Of a DNA stretch of 64,000 nucleotides, positions 1-11,067 are shown piece by piece. Source of the stretch: Aselliscus stoliczkanus (taxonomy: Eukaryota > Chordata > Mammalia > Chiroptera > Hipposideridae); assembly GCA_033961575.1 (NCBI GenBank), contig CM066738.1, positions 99,659,478-99,723,477 of the forward strand. The letters run 5' to 3'. The notes under the pieces are model-generated. The model had not been told where the DNA came from. It saw nothing but the letters and a program-made list of their open reading frames with translations, and searched no databases. How positions within the stretch are numbered: position 1 is the stretch's first letter; each line of letters begins with the position of its first letter. The position numbers were made by a program, and so were the translations under genes.

Positions 1-744
1 GCTTCCTCCAGGGAAGGGACGAGCTCCTGGGCAGAGGGAGTCCAGAGCCTGCAGGACAGATGGAGGCAAGTGCCTTCCTTGCCTTAATGGGGGAACTGGG
101 CTGGAGATAGGGGAAGATTCTGACTGCAGGGATTAGGGCCGGGGTCTCAGCTGCTCTGTTGTGGCCCCTTTTTTCAAACCTCTTCCTAGGAGTACACTAG
201 ATTTCAATCAAAGTGTATGACATATTTTTGTGCCACTAAATAATGCTACTTTGGTGCCTTTCACATGGAACCTGAGTGGCAAAGCACCATGGGTACAACT
301 GGGCATAGCTTGTTGAGAGAAATAGGTAAGAAGCATAGCATGATGTCAGGATGATGCCTGAGAAAGGAGCGTTCACCAGAGCAAGTGAGAACTTTGCCTT
401 GAGAGGGTACGAGAGAGCTCGGCTGGGTCCCAGGCCTCCCAACTCGGTAGGAAATAGCAACTCACTCAATAGCATTCACAGCCACTTATCCAGACACTGA
501 AATGACTGCTGCCAACTGTGCTGCACTGATTGCCAGCTGGTCAGTATTGCTTGGAGTCTTTGAATCACTTCAAGTGGGCTGCCAAAAATCTCAGGGTTCA
601 AGAGTGGAACATGAACACAGAGGGACTGACAACCGCTGGAATGAGGTGACAGAGCCAATGCATGCAAGCAAGGGGCACACAGAGACTCAACAGAAGCTTG
701 GTCCCACCCGAGTTGGGCTGCCTGAAAATATAGACCAGCAAACT
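1..744. other. Unique sequence, no feature recognised
   Basis: I see no repeat family, splice-framed exon or RNA gene here. The open frames on both strands between about 236 and 810 are under 105 codons and overlap each other, as expected by chance in DNA of this composition. Confidence 0.5.
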
Positions 745-911
745 CAGCGGTTCCCAATCTTGGCTGCACATTGTAGTCACCTGGGCAGGTTTATACCTTC
801 TGTTGTGTGAGTCTCCACTCTCAGAGCTTACATCTGATTTAATTGGTCTGGGTAGGAGTTTTAAAAGCTCTCCAGGTGGTTATAATGTGCAGCCAAAGCT
901 GAGAGCCCCTG
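745..911. mobile_element. MER5-type hAT-Charlie MITE
   Basis: Starts with cagcggttcccaa and ends with agagcccctg, a degraded version of the MER5 terminal inverted repeats. The interior has the characteristic order: 'tgcacattgtagtcacctgg', then 'gatttaattggtctggg', then 'ccaggtggttataatgtgcag'. It is about 167 bp, close to the usual size of these non-autonomous elements. It carries no coding capacity and is an old fossil. The exact subfamily (MER5A or MER5B) is not resolved by eye. Confidence 0.8.
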
Positions 912-1286
912 AGACAGCTGTCGGCATTGGTTTGGTCTGGGGTGGGAGGAGCGAAGGTGAGCAGCATTCGGGTTTGCTTTAATTTCCCTTTGCAAACTAC
1001 TAAACCTGAGGACAACCACGGCACACACCTCTGCTTTAGGGAGGAGTTGTTACCGACAGTAGCAGTTGTCGGGAAACAAGCCTAGGAGCTTTCGAGCTGC
1101 ATGGAAGAATGGATTTCCCCACCTTGGCGCCTTCTGGAAGGGCTCTCCGTTCTCCCAGTAAAGGGGTGGGCATTCCATCACTGCGATCATTTAAAACTGA
1201 ACTTAAAGCCATTGCAGGAAGACGTGTACCATTTACCCTATGTTAGTGTGACGTGGGACATATCACCACACGGGCCTTTCTCATCT
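912..1286. other. Unique spacer
   Basis: Nothing recognised. An open frame starting at 1101 runs on into the SINE at 1301, so its length is partly an artefact of the transposon. Confidence 0.4.
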
Positions 1287-1300
1287 CTCTTGTATACTTT

Positions 1301-1403
1301 TTTTTTTTTTGAGGGCAGTGTCACTGGCCCTCATATGTGGGACCCGAACCGGGGCTGCTGGCGTCCCAAGCCAGCGCTTAACCACCACGCCACTCGGCCG
1401 GCC
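1301..1403 (-). mobile_element. Short type B tRNA-derived SINE
   Basis: Read on the minus strand it begins ggccggccgagtggcgtggt, has a tRNA-like arm, a B-box-like ggttcgggtccc, and ends at ...cagtgacactgccctc followed by an A-tail (T-run on the plus strand). It is flanked by a target-site duplication ctcttgtatacttt at 1287-1300 and 1404-1417, which proves insertion by LINE-type retroposition. Compared with the long copies at 6628 and 39737 it lacks the 3' region with AATAAA and TCTTT. Confidence 0.9.
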
Positions 1404-1417
1404 CTCTTGTATACTTT

Positions 1418-2116
1418 TTATGGTCACTCCAGCGTGTTCCTCCAGCCAAACGTGACTGGTGGAGCATGCCCATGCCCCTACCCTCTTGATTTCTCACCTT
1501 CCTGCTTCCTCTTTCAGAGCTTCAAGGACCACTGACTGGCCCTCTGACGCCACTCCTCACCCTGACCTCACCTCCCAGCTGGCAGAGCACATGGCAATTT
1601 CCTTCTTTAGTCATCAGAATTTACTTGCCCCATGTTCCAATTCTTCAGAGTGCTGAGAAATAATTTCAAGTCGATGGGCTGGGGCGTGACAGTAGCTTAC
1701 TGAGTTAGGCGTGGAACACAGGCTTCTGGGGCGCAGGTGTTTCCCAAGAGGATGGCACTGATTGAGAGAGGCCAGGCAGCGGGACAGGGCTGAGTAGGGA
1801 GAGGCAGGGGCAAGGAAGGCTGTTCACATGCCTCAGGCCTCACACATGGCTTCTTCGGCCCAGGCCAGCAGGAAAGACCTGAAGAAGGGGAAAGGCGGAG
1901 AAGGTTTGTGTATGGGGGTGGGGTGGAGAGGGGAGAACACTGAACAGAAGTAAAGCTGGAAGAAGTTTTAGGCTATGGCTGCGGTTTCTTGGTTCCTTCA
2001 TGGGAAAAGAATTAAACCATTTCCTTTAATGAGTGTGAAGCATACAGTTAATCTACAAATTTAGGGGCTGATATATAAGAAATATCTGCAAAGAAATGCA
2101 AGGTTGGCATCATGGG
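1418..2116. other. Unique sequence
   Basis: Purine-rich towards 1790-1950 on the plus strand. No gene or repeat family recognised. Confidence 0.4.
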
Positions 2117-2121
2117 GTGGT

Positions 2122-2191
<70 letters not shown>
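2117..2191 (+). repeat. Compound microsatellite (TG)n(GA)n
   Basis: About 14 TG units run directly into about 22 GA units. TG tracts can adopt Z-DNA and GA tracts can adopt triplex DNA, so this junction joins two non-B-DNA-prone tracts. Likely polymorphic in length. Confidence 0.95.
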
Positions 2192-2195
<4 letters not shown>

Positions 2196-3739
2196 CTTTT
2201 ATACTAAAATATCTGCAGAATAAATCAGGGCAAGAATTGCCAAATTCTCATGGTACACTACGAGCAATTTACTTTATCTTGATTCATTTCCTTGGAGGAG
2301 AAGAATTAGAGATTTGGAGCTAAGTGCAAAAGAAGAAAGGAGAAGAGACCCAGAGAGAACCTTTAAAATGCAGATCTCTATAAACTGAAGGAATGAGTAA
2401 GAAGTTTCTTACTACCTAATGTAGGGGAAAAAATCAAATAGATAAGAAAATAGGGGCGGGGGGGAACCAGTGCCCTTTAAACAATAAACTCAGGGGATTC
2501 GTGAGAAACACTGGAGCACAGAAAGGACAGGAAGAGAAGCAAGATGGAGCCATGTCCAGGGAACCCACACGCGGGGCGGGTGGGAGCAAGTGGAGGTGAA
2601 GGAAGGAGGGCAGAGGAGGGAAGAACAAACGACCGAGGAACGAAGACGGGCCCGGATCAGGGAGGCACAAGAGTAGGAAGGTCAGACAGGCTTTTATGAA
2701 ATTTTACCAGAAATCTTCATTTATATGACACCAACAAAAAACCTGGGAAAATACAGTCCCCGGTGGACAGAGAGGGCAAGCAGGGAACAAGAGGATTAAA
2801 AAATGCAGAGGTTTTAATGTGTAGTTTTTACTTCTGTGTTTACCAAAAGATGTTCGTTCCATTGTGCTGTCGGGTCTGTGGGTTATACTCAGAAAGCAAC
2901 CACAAGCAGACGTTTTGTCTGGTGTGGAGGCAGTTCCCAATAATTCTCAAGATTTCTGATCTCCTTTCAGCCCCTCACGGTGGCTAATGACTATAGGTTT
3001 CTTCTCTGAGCCTTCCTTTGTCTTTCACCCTGGGGTTTGTTTTCCAGGCATGCAGTCCCACCCCATGTGACATGGCTAGGGCCAGTATACCTGATACAGA
3101 GAGGCGCATGCTTTGCACAAAGCTGCCTGAAACTAACCCCATGGGGACTCACGACACTCGATTGAATGGACGTGTGGACTTGGCAGGGATCACTGGGGAG
3201 GGACCAGCAATTATTCTGAGCATTTCGCAGAGAAGGGGCGTCACCTCAGGAGCGTCACAAAGAAAAAAACATGATGCCCATCTTTTAGGAAGCAGAAAAA
3301 GATGACCACATTCCTTACAGCCTGATAAGCTTACCCTGGCTTCCAGGGAAGATGCCAGAACAAATCATCAAGCAATCAGTGTGCAGTCAGCCAGAAGGGG
3401 GGCAAGGCCTGGAGAGCTTATGGACACAGCCGTGGAAAGAGTAAATCAAGTCGGACCAATTTAATTTCCTTCTATGATAGAGTGACAGGCCATGTAGATA
3501 AGGTGGAAGCAATAGATGGAATCGACCTGAGACCTCGGCAAGGCATTTGCTTCTGCCCCACGTGACAGGCTCAGTGACAAGCAGGCTTGCTATGGTTCAG
3601 GCCAGGGGTCAACAACCCCGGAGCTCTTACACAAGATGGCAGGGGATCTGGTTCCTGCCACGGTCCTCTCCTCTCAGCTCCATCATCTCAGCGAGCTGAT
3701 GTGCATTGCCACACAATTTTATTTGACAAACGTTTATTT
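2192..3739. other. Unique sequence
   Basis: About 1.5 kb in which I recognise no transposon. The plus strand is G-rich at 2450-2640. Open frames are at most 95 codons and lack any family signature. Confidence 0.4.
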
Positions 3740-3803
3740 TGTGCCTCCTGGATGTGTGCACCGTGGCACTTAGTAAATGTTTGTTGAATGAATGATTGAA
3801 TGG
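3740..3803 (+). mobile_element. L2 LINE 3' end
   Basis: The stretch ggcacttagtaaatgtttgt followed by tgaatgaatga is the typical L2 3' terminus, with its short repeat-like end instead of a poly-A tail. Only the last 60 or so bases are recognisable. Confidence 0.55.
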
Positions 3804-5329
3804 ATGCTTAGGCATAGGAGCTGCAACCTTAGGAGTGTGGCACAAGGAGCTTAAACTCCAGCCCACATCCTCCACTGCAAACAGGCAATGAGGAAGTACT
3901 CAGCGATTTGCTCCTCCATTCATTCAACATGCCAAATCCAGTTTATGTTTATATCATACTGAGGTTGGGTGTGTATAGTGGAAAGCAGAATCTGCCTCCC
4001 AATGTTGGCCATTTTCTCAGAATCAATAGAGAGAGATAGAGGCAGACAGAATTCCAGAAGGGAATAGATGGTCTTCAGATTACTCATCTTTATCTGTAGA
4101 CTAGACGATGGGATTTTACTAATGCGAAGTATCCATGGGTCACAACACATTGGACTAAGTTGACAAGGCACAGAAAACAGACCAGTGCCATGGGGACCCA
4201 TGAAACAAAACTCGGGAATGAAACTGAACTACTCAGACACGAGATCGGTCTTTGTCAAGATTGTAGGTCAGGCTAGAGCTCAAAGGACCTAAATGTACAT
4301 AGGTTTCAACAGACCCCAGGATGGCAGGAGAAGCCATGTGGCTTCAATGAATGGCATACAGTGAATGCCATCACCCAGGAAGCAAACTTTCTTCAGTGCT
4401 CCATGGAACACACCTTATGTGATTACGAGCCCTATTTCTTTGGAAGGATGAGGAGAAACTGGAATGAAAGGAGAAAAAAGTGACAAACATGATTAAGGGG
4501 ACAGGGAAATACCAGAGGTGCAAAAGAAATGGCTAAAATGGCTAAAGTGAAACGAAAGAGAAGGCTACCACATATGACAACTGTCGTCAAGGGTCTGCAA
4601 TAGGTAAGTGAAACAGAGAAAACGATTCTCCTTATCTACTCTGGGGAAGGAAGATGGAAATGGAAGATTTTATTTTTAAAAGCTTATTATTTTCTGAAAT
4701 GAGACATGCACACACTTTAAAATTAAAGAGTGCCAAAAGACATATTGAAAAATAGCAAACCCTTGACCCAAATCCTTCACATCTTCAAATCCTGTTCTTT
4801 GGGCAGCCATTTTTTTAAAAATCTCTTTTAGCCATTTTCAGCTATTTACCTACAAATAATATGCTTATGATTTGTCTTGTTTTTATTGATTTTTTATATT
4901 GTTTGTTGATTTTTATTACGGGATAAGAATTTAGCTCTCGCTCCCTCCTTTCCACTTTCCTGTCCTCCCGGTATTGTTACATTGCAATTTTTGGATAACT
5001 CAATATTTAGAGTGTACATTTTTACGATTAAGTAGCTACTGCTTACTGCCAAGCCATGTAGTGTGTTATAATTGCATTTCCTTTTTGTGTGTGTCCTGGA
5101 GTCAATAGTTCCCAAACTTACCAACAGAGCTGTAAACCTTCCCCCCGTATTACTTTCCACGTGGGAAAACAGAACAAATGATATATTAGCATTGTTTTTC
5201 TCCTGAAGACACCATTCCTGAAGCCCCTGTCTTCTTACCCCAGATAAACAGGATGTTCATGGGGCCTGCTGCCCCCCAATCATTCTGGGGCCACCCTTCC
5301 CATTATCCACTGACATCCTTTCACCTCTG
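3804..5329. other. Mostly unique; possible decayed LINE around 4650-4870
   Basis: No gene seen. The AT-rich stretch at about 4650-4870 resembles L1M 3' untranslated sequence only loosely, so I do not call it. The remainder is unassigned. Confidence 0.3.
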
Positions 5330-5701
5330 GATTAGTTTCCTACAGCTGCCATAACAAAGTAACACAGCCAAGTGGCTTACACAACGGAAATGTATTGTCT
5401 CAAAGTTCTGGAGGCTAGAAGTCCAAAATCAAAGCATTGGCAGGGTCATGCGCCCTTTGAAAGCACTAGGGAAGGATCTGTACCAGGCCTCACCCTCGCT
5501 TCCGGTAGTGATTGGCTCGTGGCAGCATAACTCCAATCTTCATATGGCATTCTTTCTATAAGGACAGCAGTCACATGGGATTAGAGGCCCGCTCTACTGC
5601 AGTGTGCTCACATTAACCAATTACATCTGCAATACCTCTATTTCCAAATGAGGTTTAGGACTTCCACATGAGTTTGGGGAGACACAATTCACCTCCCAAC
5701 A
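5330..5701 (-). mobile_element. MaLR-type LTR (MLT1-like), antisense
   Basis: Begins attagtttcctacagctgcc, continues with the conserved agttctggaggctagaagtcc, a Lys-to-Tyr-like order of landmarks (ataaggacagcag, aattacatctgc, ccaaatgaggt) and ends ggggagacacaattca. Reversed, this is the usual order of a eutherian ERVL-MaLR LTR. It is a solo LTR with no internal region seen. Confidence 0.75.
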
Positions 5702-5789
5702 GCCTCTCTCCCTTATTTCCTGTCTCCTGTATGTTATGTACCTTCTTTCTGGGTTATTCCCTCTTTGGGGAGGAGCACATTTCAATTGC

Positions 5790-6380
5790 TTCCCTCTAAA
5801 AGATGAATGAAAGAATAGTTCATATTTTGCATGTCTGAAAATACTTCTTTTCTTTTTTCCTGTAATGAGCACATTTTATTGATAATGTGGCTGGACAGAA
5901 AATTCTAAACTGTAAATCACTTTCTCTCCGAATTTTGATGGTGTTGTCCCAGTGCCTTCCAGCTTCTTGGGTTGCTGTTGAGAAGTCTGATGTCATTCAG
6001 ATTTCTAGCACTTTATATGTGAGCACTGTTTTTCCACACGCTAGCTCGAGATTCTCCTTATACCAGGTGTTCTGAGGCTGGTGTGTTTCATCGCATTGAG
6101 CACTTCATTCATCCTTTTAATTGGGAAACTCATAACCTTCTATAGGGAGTTTTCTTTTATTTGATTATTTCATCTCTTCCATTTCGGTTTTCATTGACAA
6201 TAACTCCTATTAGTAAGATCTTGGACCAACTAAAATTATTTCCAAAGTTTCTGATCATTTTACCTCTGTTTTCCTCCTCGTTGCCTTTTTGTTCTTTCTA
6301 GATTTTCTAAGCTTGACTTCCAACCTTCCTCTTGACTTTTGAAAATTTTGGTTATTTTATCTTAAGGGCTTTTAAAATTT
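5790..6380 (-). mobile_element. HAL1-like LINE fragment, first part
   Basis: Read on the minus strand it contains landmarks I associate with HAL1/L1 ORF1-region sequence: catcagacttctcaacagcaa, ccagaagctgg-like, attttctgtccagccacatt, and attttcagacatgcaaa. It is heavily decayed. It appears to continue at 6531-6627 and 7071-7200, broken by two later SINE insertions. No usable reading frame remains. Confidence 0.5.
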
Positions 6381-6412
6381 TTCTGTATATTCTTATTAAA
6401 AAATACTATTCT

Positions 6413-6525
6413 GGGGCCGGCCGAGTGGCGTGGTGGTTGGATGCTGGCTTGGGAAGCGAGCGGCCCTGGTTTGGGTCCCACATATAAGGGCTCAGTGACA
6501 CTGCCCTCAAAAAAAAAAACAAAAA
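6413..6525 (+). mobile_element. Short type B tRNA-derived SINE
   Basis: Head ggggccggccgagtggcgtg, anticodon-like arm gctggcttgggaagcgagc, end at gacactgccctc, then a tail of A with a few interruptions. The flanking repeat is actattctgg before and accattctgg after, one mismatch, consistent with a short target-site duplication. It sits inside the HAL1-like fragment. Confidence 0.88.
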
Positions 6526-6542
6526 AGAAAAAACCATTCTGG

Positions 6543-6580
6543 TTTTTTTCCAGATAAAAACATTTTTTCCAGATAAAAAC
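6543..6580 (+). repeat. Tandem duplication, about 19 bp unit
   Basis: The unit ttttttccagataaaaaca occurs twice in direct succession between the two SINEs. It is a small local duplication within the HAL1-like sequence. Confidence 0.75.
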
Positions 6581-6627
6581 AGATATAATATTTTCTGTTC
6601 TTCCCCTAAGCATATTAACTACGGATT

Positions 6628-7070
6628 ATTTTTTTTTAAAGATTTTATTGGGGAATTGGCGGAGGGGAACAGCGTTGGGGAATCGGGGAAGGGGAACAGA
6701 CAAGTTGCTGTCTTTTTGTTCTTCAGTTTAGTTGCGGAGGATGTTGCTTCACTGTTGGTATCGTCATTGCGCTCTTCCCGGATGAGGCAGATCGGTCGCT
6801 GGCCTCTGGATGTCGCTCACCGCGGCTATTGGCAGCTCACTCTTGGCTGCCAGCCGCTCACGCTGGCTGCGGACCACTCACTGTAGCCTATGGCAGCCCA
6901 CTGCAGCAGGGGCTGCAGCCCACACCATCACCGGGGCTCGCACAGCCCAGCTCCAGGTGGAGCTGTTGTTAGCTGTAGAGGGCAGTGTCACTGGCCCTCA
7001 TGTGGGATCCAAACCGAGGCCGCTGGCATCCCAAAACCAGCGCTTAACCAATGCGCCACTTGGCCGGCCC
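6628..7070 (-). mobile_element. Long type B composite SINE
   Basis: On the minus strand it has the same tRNA-like head and gacactgccctc as the short copies. It then continues for about 300 bp through a GC-rich middle to a 3' end containing ccaattccccaataaaatcttt. That end has AATAAA and TCTTT, the mark of the T-plus class of mammalian SINEs. Target-site duplication ttaactacggatt lies at 6615-6627 and 7071-7083. The open frames here (for example 6656-6886) are SINE sequence and not genes. Confidence 0.9.
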
Positions 7071-7204
7071 TTAACTACGGATTTTTAAAAATTGTTTTCT
7101 TCTATTCTACATTGTCTCTGTTTTCTGAGTTCCTTTTTTCCTATTAGTTTGTCTTTTCTATTGGCTATTTCCCCAAAATTACAGGTTCTATATGTTAAAT
7201 TTCT

Positions 7205-7660
7205 GTCTAAGTTGCTCTAACAGAGTTCCCTAAAACCCTGGCTTCAATATAGAATTTAATTTTTTTGTCTCATGCTTGTCCAGGCATAGGTTGTCCTGAT
7301 CATGTGACTCTGCCATCTTCAACATATGGCTTTTATCTCTGGGTCCAAGTTGGCTGCTTTAGCTCCTACCATCATAGCTGCATCCCACCCAGAGGGGAAG
7401 AGGAAAAGAAGAAGGGAGTACATGCCCATTCCCCTTGAGAAAATGATCCAGAAGTGGCACACATAACTTCTGATCATTCCCTATTAGCCAGAACTTAGTC
7501 ACACGGTCACACCTAGCTGCAAGGGAGACAGGGAAATAGCCTTATGTTAGTTAGCCATATTTTCAGCTAAATCTCCAGAGTTTTACAATTAAAGAAACTA
7601 GATATTAGTAAAAAGCTAGCAGTATTTGCCACAGTCCACTTAATATTGTACTGGTTAAGG
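7205..7660. other. Probable old dispersed repeat, family not named
   Basis: Contains phrases I have seen repeatedly in mammalian genomes, such as ccagaacttagtcacacggt and cacacctagctgcaaggga, but I cannot assign a family with confidence. No coding potential. Confidence 0.35.
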
Positions 7661-7756
7661 TTTAGGAGCTGGCCATAAAGCAGAAATCACTCTAGATATC
7701 AAAGAAGAAAGGGATTTCATACAGGGGGTTGAGTGCTTTCAAAATCAGCGCAAGGG

Positions 7757-8115
7757 GGCTAGTCAAGTGGCTCGTTAGTTAAGAGTTTGCTCAAGAGTAC
7801 AAGCTCTGAGCAACAGAGTCACCGGTTCAATTCCCACATAGGCCAGTGATGCTGCACCCGAGCTGAGTTTCACTGAGCTGCCAACAGGTGGCAGGATGGC
7901 TCGGCTGGTGAGAGTGCGTGCTCTTAACAACAAGGCTGCTGGTTCGACTCTCACATGGGATGGTGGCTATGCCCACCCACAACTAATTGAACACAGCACC
8001 TTGAGCTGAACGGCCCGACTGGATTTGGAGCTGAGCCCTCCACAACTAAGACTGAAGGACAACAATCTGACTGTTCCCCTCCCCTAATTCCCAGATAAAA
8101 TCTTTAAAAAAAAAA
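7757..8115 (+). mobile_element. Full-length type A dimeric tRNA-derived SINE
   Basis: The first tRNA-like unit has ggttcaattcccacat. A linker gagctgccaacaggtggcag follows, then a second unit with ggttcgactctcacatggg. A 3' region ends at agataaaatcttt and a poly-A. A perfect 16-bp target-site duplication aaaatcagcgcaaggg lies at 7741-7756 and 8116-8131. The dimeric design and tail match what I recall of Rhin-1-type SINEs of horseshoe and leaf-nosed bats. Confidence 0.88.
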
Positions 8116-8131
8116 AAAATCAGCGCAAGGG

Positions 8132-9867
8132 CTGGAGGACTGGGCCTAGGATTTTATGCTGAGTTCCCAGCAACTCCAGGGAACTACCTCCCAAGAGAGC
8201 TACTATTTTGCCCCATTCAGAGACAGGGAGTCAGGAGGCTGCTACAGGAAGAATTAAATTCAAGAACACTTTGCCTGAGATGCAACCCAAGGGTCAGGAA
8301 GCTGCCACAAGTCACGAGGCCACAGCTGTCACTCACTTGCCACAGAGCTGGAGAGGGGCGCTGGAGGGCTGCTGCAGGAAGCCTTACTCGCCTGCAGAAA
8401 GCAACCCAAAGCATTAGGAAGGTGGCCTCTCCTTCCCTTCCACCTTCCAACATTGTTCAAGTGCTTCTTACTGGTGGAATCAAATCTCTTCTCACACCCC
8501 GGCTGCAAGGGCATCTGGGGAAGGTAGGTGTTAGCTTGCCGGGTTCAAGAGTACAGGACAACCACCTTAAAGGACACAGAGACAGAGCTGAGTGCTGACC
8601 CACCAAATCCAAGACTTGGGTGGTCCTGGGCTGTTCATTCATTTTTAAAAGTGTGGCAGAAATAACAGACTGGGGGAGCACCTTGTCTTTTTATTTGGGG
8701 GTGGGTTCCCCAGATGTTATAAATGACAGTCTTTTCTCTGGGCCTTTCAGATTCTCCATAGAAGAACTCTCAACCTCCAGCCTGGGGTTATAGGCCGGTT
8801 ACCAGCATCCCGAAAGTTGGAGGTGTCATCGCTTGTTGTGCAGGATTCACTCTGAACTCCCTCTACCTGAAGTCCTTGAGTTAAAAGTCTCGGTTTTTAA
8901 CCGAAAAATTCATGAGGATTTTGCCATCAACTCCATAATAACTCTTAGTTTGTTTTAATATAAAAATATTCTCTGCTAGATCTTTCGGTGAAATAGTGTC
9001 CCCAGAAAGCTGTTCCATGCTTAATTTGTATTTTAAAACCTACCTCCTGAGGAATGGCCACAGATGCCCGCAGAGATATATGTACCCTCCACTTTGAGTA
9101 ATACAGGCCTGGATTATTTCTCTAATATTCTAGGATCTTATAACTATTTTTCTCTTCTTAGTAGCTGGGTAAAAATGAAAAACAACAAAAGAAAGGAAGA
9201 GAAGCTTGAAGAAGAACGACCTGCCTTCTATTTTAAAAATAAATCATAGCAGAACAAAGCTGGGACGGGAAATTCAGAACTGTGATCAATACTTGGAGAA
9301 AAGAAAGCGAAGGGCCATGTTTTATTGCACGATCCATGCACTGTGTACAAGAAAGCAGCTAACTGTGAACACGGGTTTCCAGGGCTAGGAGGAGGCAGAG
9401 ACAAACCCTTTTTTCAATGAAAGGAGCCAGGAAGAGCCTGCTGGAGGTAAATTCAGTGCTTCTGGAAAATGCCACAGGCCTGCGTTGGGAAGCTCCCGCC
9501 CTGCGTATTTTTGTTGTGTTTTTTTGTGTTTGTTTTTTTTTACTGCCTGAGCACCAGGCACAGCAAGCCGTGTGGTGTTTCCTTCCATCCTTCCAGCCCT
9601 CAGACTGGCTGATGGTGGCATGTCCAAGGCATCATCCGCCACCACGTTTGGGAGTCATGCTGGGAGAAACCAGTTGGTATAAATTGGGCGAAAGCAAATG
9701 AAACTGGGAGCAGTGTGCGGTGATGTGAAAAAAGAAAGGTATAAAGCAACTCCTTTGAGTGGGAGAAAAAAGAAAGGAAAGGTGAGTGAGAAGGAGCCTG
9801 GGCGTATGTTCTGCTCTGAGTACAGAGCGCATGCGCAAAGATGACCTCAGCTGATCCTTTCAGCTGA
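8132..9867. other. Unique sequence with a GCGCATGCGC palindrome
   Basis: About 1.7 kb with no transposon recognised. It contains gcgcatgcgc at 9827-9836, an NRF1-like palindrome unusual in this CpG-poor DNA. Open frames up to 120 codons on the minus strand at 9600-9962 run into the MIR and look non-coding. Confidence 0.4.
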
Positions 9868-9972
9868 CTGATGGCCTCATTTTGTAGATGAATAAAGGAA
9901 ACTTGAGCAAGGCTCACAGATTTGCTCATGGTCACAAAGATAGTAAATAGTGTGCCCTGCATTCAATGCAGA
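9868..9972 (-). mobile_element. MIR SINE fragment
   Basis: Contains tcattttgtagatgaataaa, then gctcatggtcacaaagatag, then tagtaaatagtg, the standard order of a reversed MIR core. The 5' tRNA part is missing. Confidence 0.65.
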
Positions 9973-10054
9973 ACTGTGAGATTCCCAGCTGGATGACCTT
10001 TTAACTAGATTCCTCCTGTGTCTGAAAGGGAGGTGCCCCGAGGCTGGGGTGCTG

Positions 10055-10252
10055 TCTCAGCTCCACCACTCGCTGGTGTGCGGCTTTGGGCATGTTATTT
10101 TAAGTGGTCAGTGCCGTCATCAATGGATTTCTTCCTCTGCACAACAGACATGATAATAGCAACTGGCTCCTTCAATGGTCAACAGGATTAAATGAGATAA
10201 TACAGGTAAAGTACTTACCACAGGGCTTGGCGCATAGTAAGAGCTCAAGAAA
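10055..10252 (+). mobile_element. MIR SINE
   Basis: Ordered landmarks: cagctccaccactcgctggt, gcggctttgggcatgtta, ttcctctgcacaacagac, aggattaaatgagataatac, and cttggcgcatagtaagagct. This covers most of the core and the LINE-related 3' end. Confidence 0.8.
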
Positions 10253-10424
10253 GCCAGCTGCTCTTCCTCTGCAAATACCTGGAAACTGTAGAGGAAAGGA
10301 ACTTGCCAGGAAAATATCCAACAGAAGAACTTGGAATGTTATTCCAGGGAAGAGACTGTCCTAAAGGCATTCCTTTCCCAACTTTCCCCTACTCTACACG
10401 GAATCACAAAGAGCTGCATTTCTC

Positions 10425-10529
10425 GGGCCGGCCGCGCGGTGGTTGGGTGCTGGCTTGGGAGGCCAGCGGCCCCGGTTCGGGTCCCGCATGTGAGGGCCAA
10501 TGACACTGCCCTAAAAAAAAAAAACCACA
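10425..10529 (+). mobile_element. Short type B tRNA-derived SINE
   Basis: Head gggccggccgcgcggtggtt, arm gctggcttgggaggccagc with an intact five-pair stem, B box ggttcgggtccc, and end at gacactgccct followed by A-tail. A duplicated 20-bp flank (10405-10424 and 10530-10549, two mismatches) marks the target site. Confidence 0.9.
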
Positions 10530-10592
10530 CACAAAGAACTGCATCTCTCAGACTCCTTTGCCAGCTGGCTTCTGGCCATTGCGAGGCTGTGT

Positions 10593-10646
10593 GAGTCAGG
10601 GATCTCTGGAGAGACAGCACAAATAAGAGATGATAGATAGATAGAC

Positions 10647-10696
<50 letters not shown>

Positions 10697-11067
10697 GAAT
10701 GAATAGATTACTGATATTTCAAGGAACTAGTTCATGTGATCATGGGCCTGGGATGGCAAGTCTAAAATATGTAAGTCAGGCTGGTAAGGCTGGAAATTCA
10801 GGCAGGAGTTGATACTGCAGTCTTAAGGCAAGGGAGAATTTCTTCTCCAAGAAGCCTCAGTGCTCCCTCTTAAAGTCTTCAACTGACTGGATGAAGCCCC
10901 TCCACACTATGGAGAGTAATTTTCTTTACTTAAAGCCAACTGATTGTAAATGTTAGCACGTCTCCAAAAAAAAAAAAAAAATCATCATTGCAACACCTAG
11001 ATTAGCGTTTGATTACATAACTGGGTACTATAGCCTACCCAAGTTGACATAATTCTAACCATCACAG
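10593..11067 (+). mobile_element. LTR-like dispersed repeat
   Basis: Begins gtcagggatctctggagaga and ends aattctaaccatcaca, with ggaactagttcatgtgatca, cttcaactgactggatgaag and taaatgttagc in the expected order. This is a very common eutherian LTR-like repeat, and a related copy lies at 20313-20696. I do not name the family. A GATA microsatellite has expanded near its start. Confidence 0.6.
10631..10694 (+). repeat. (GATA)n microsatellite
   Basis: About 15 GATA units, one interrupted by gacg near the start. It lies in the first part of the LTR-like repeat, where tetranucleotide expansion is frequent. Confidence 0.95.

Noticed and set aside
7757..8115. Possible genuine tRNA genes in the type A SINE heads
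   Set aside because: Acceptor stems are not paired, the units are tandem with a linker and A-tail, and the target-site duplication shows a retroposed SINE.
8720..8760. Polypyrimidine run followed by ag, resembling a splice acceptor
   Set aside because: A lone acceptor-like motif with no open exon or donor partner in frame is expected by chance.
10631..10694. GATA tract as a CRISPR-like or functional tandem array
   Set aside because: Simple tetranucleotide microsatellite inside a dispersed repeat. There are no spacers.
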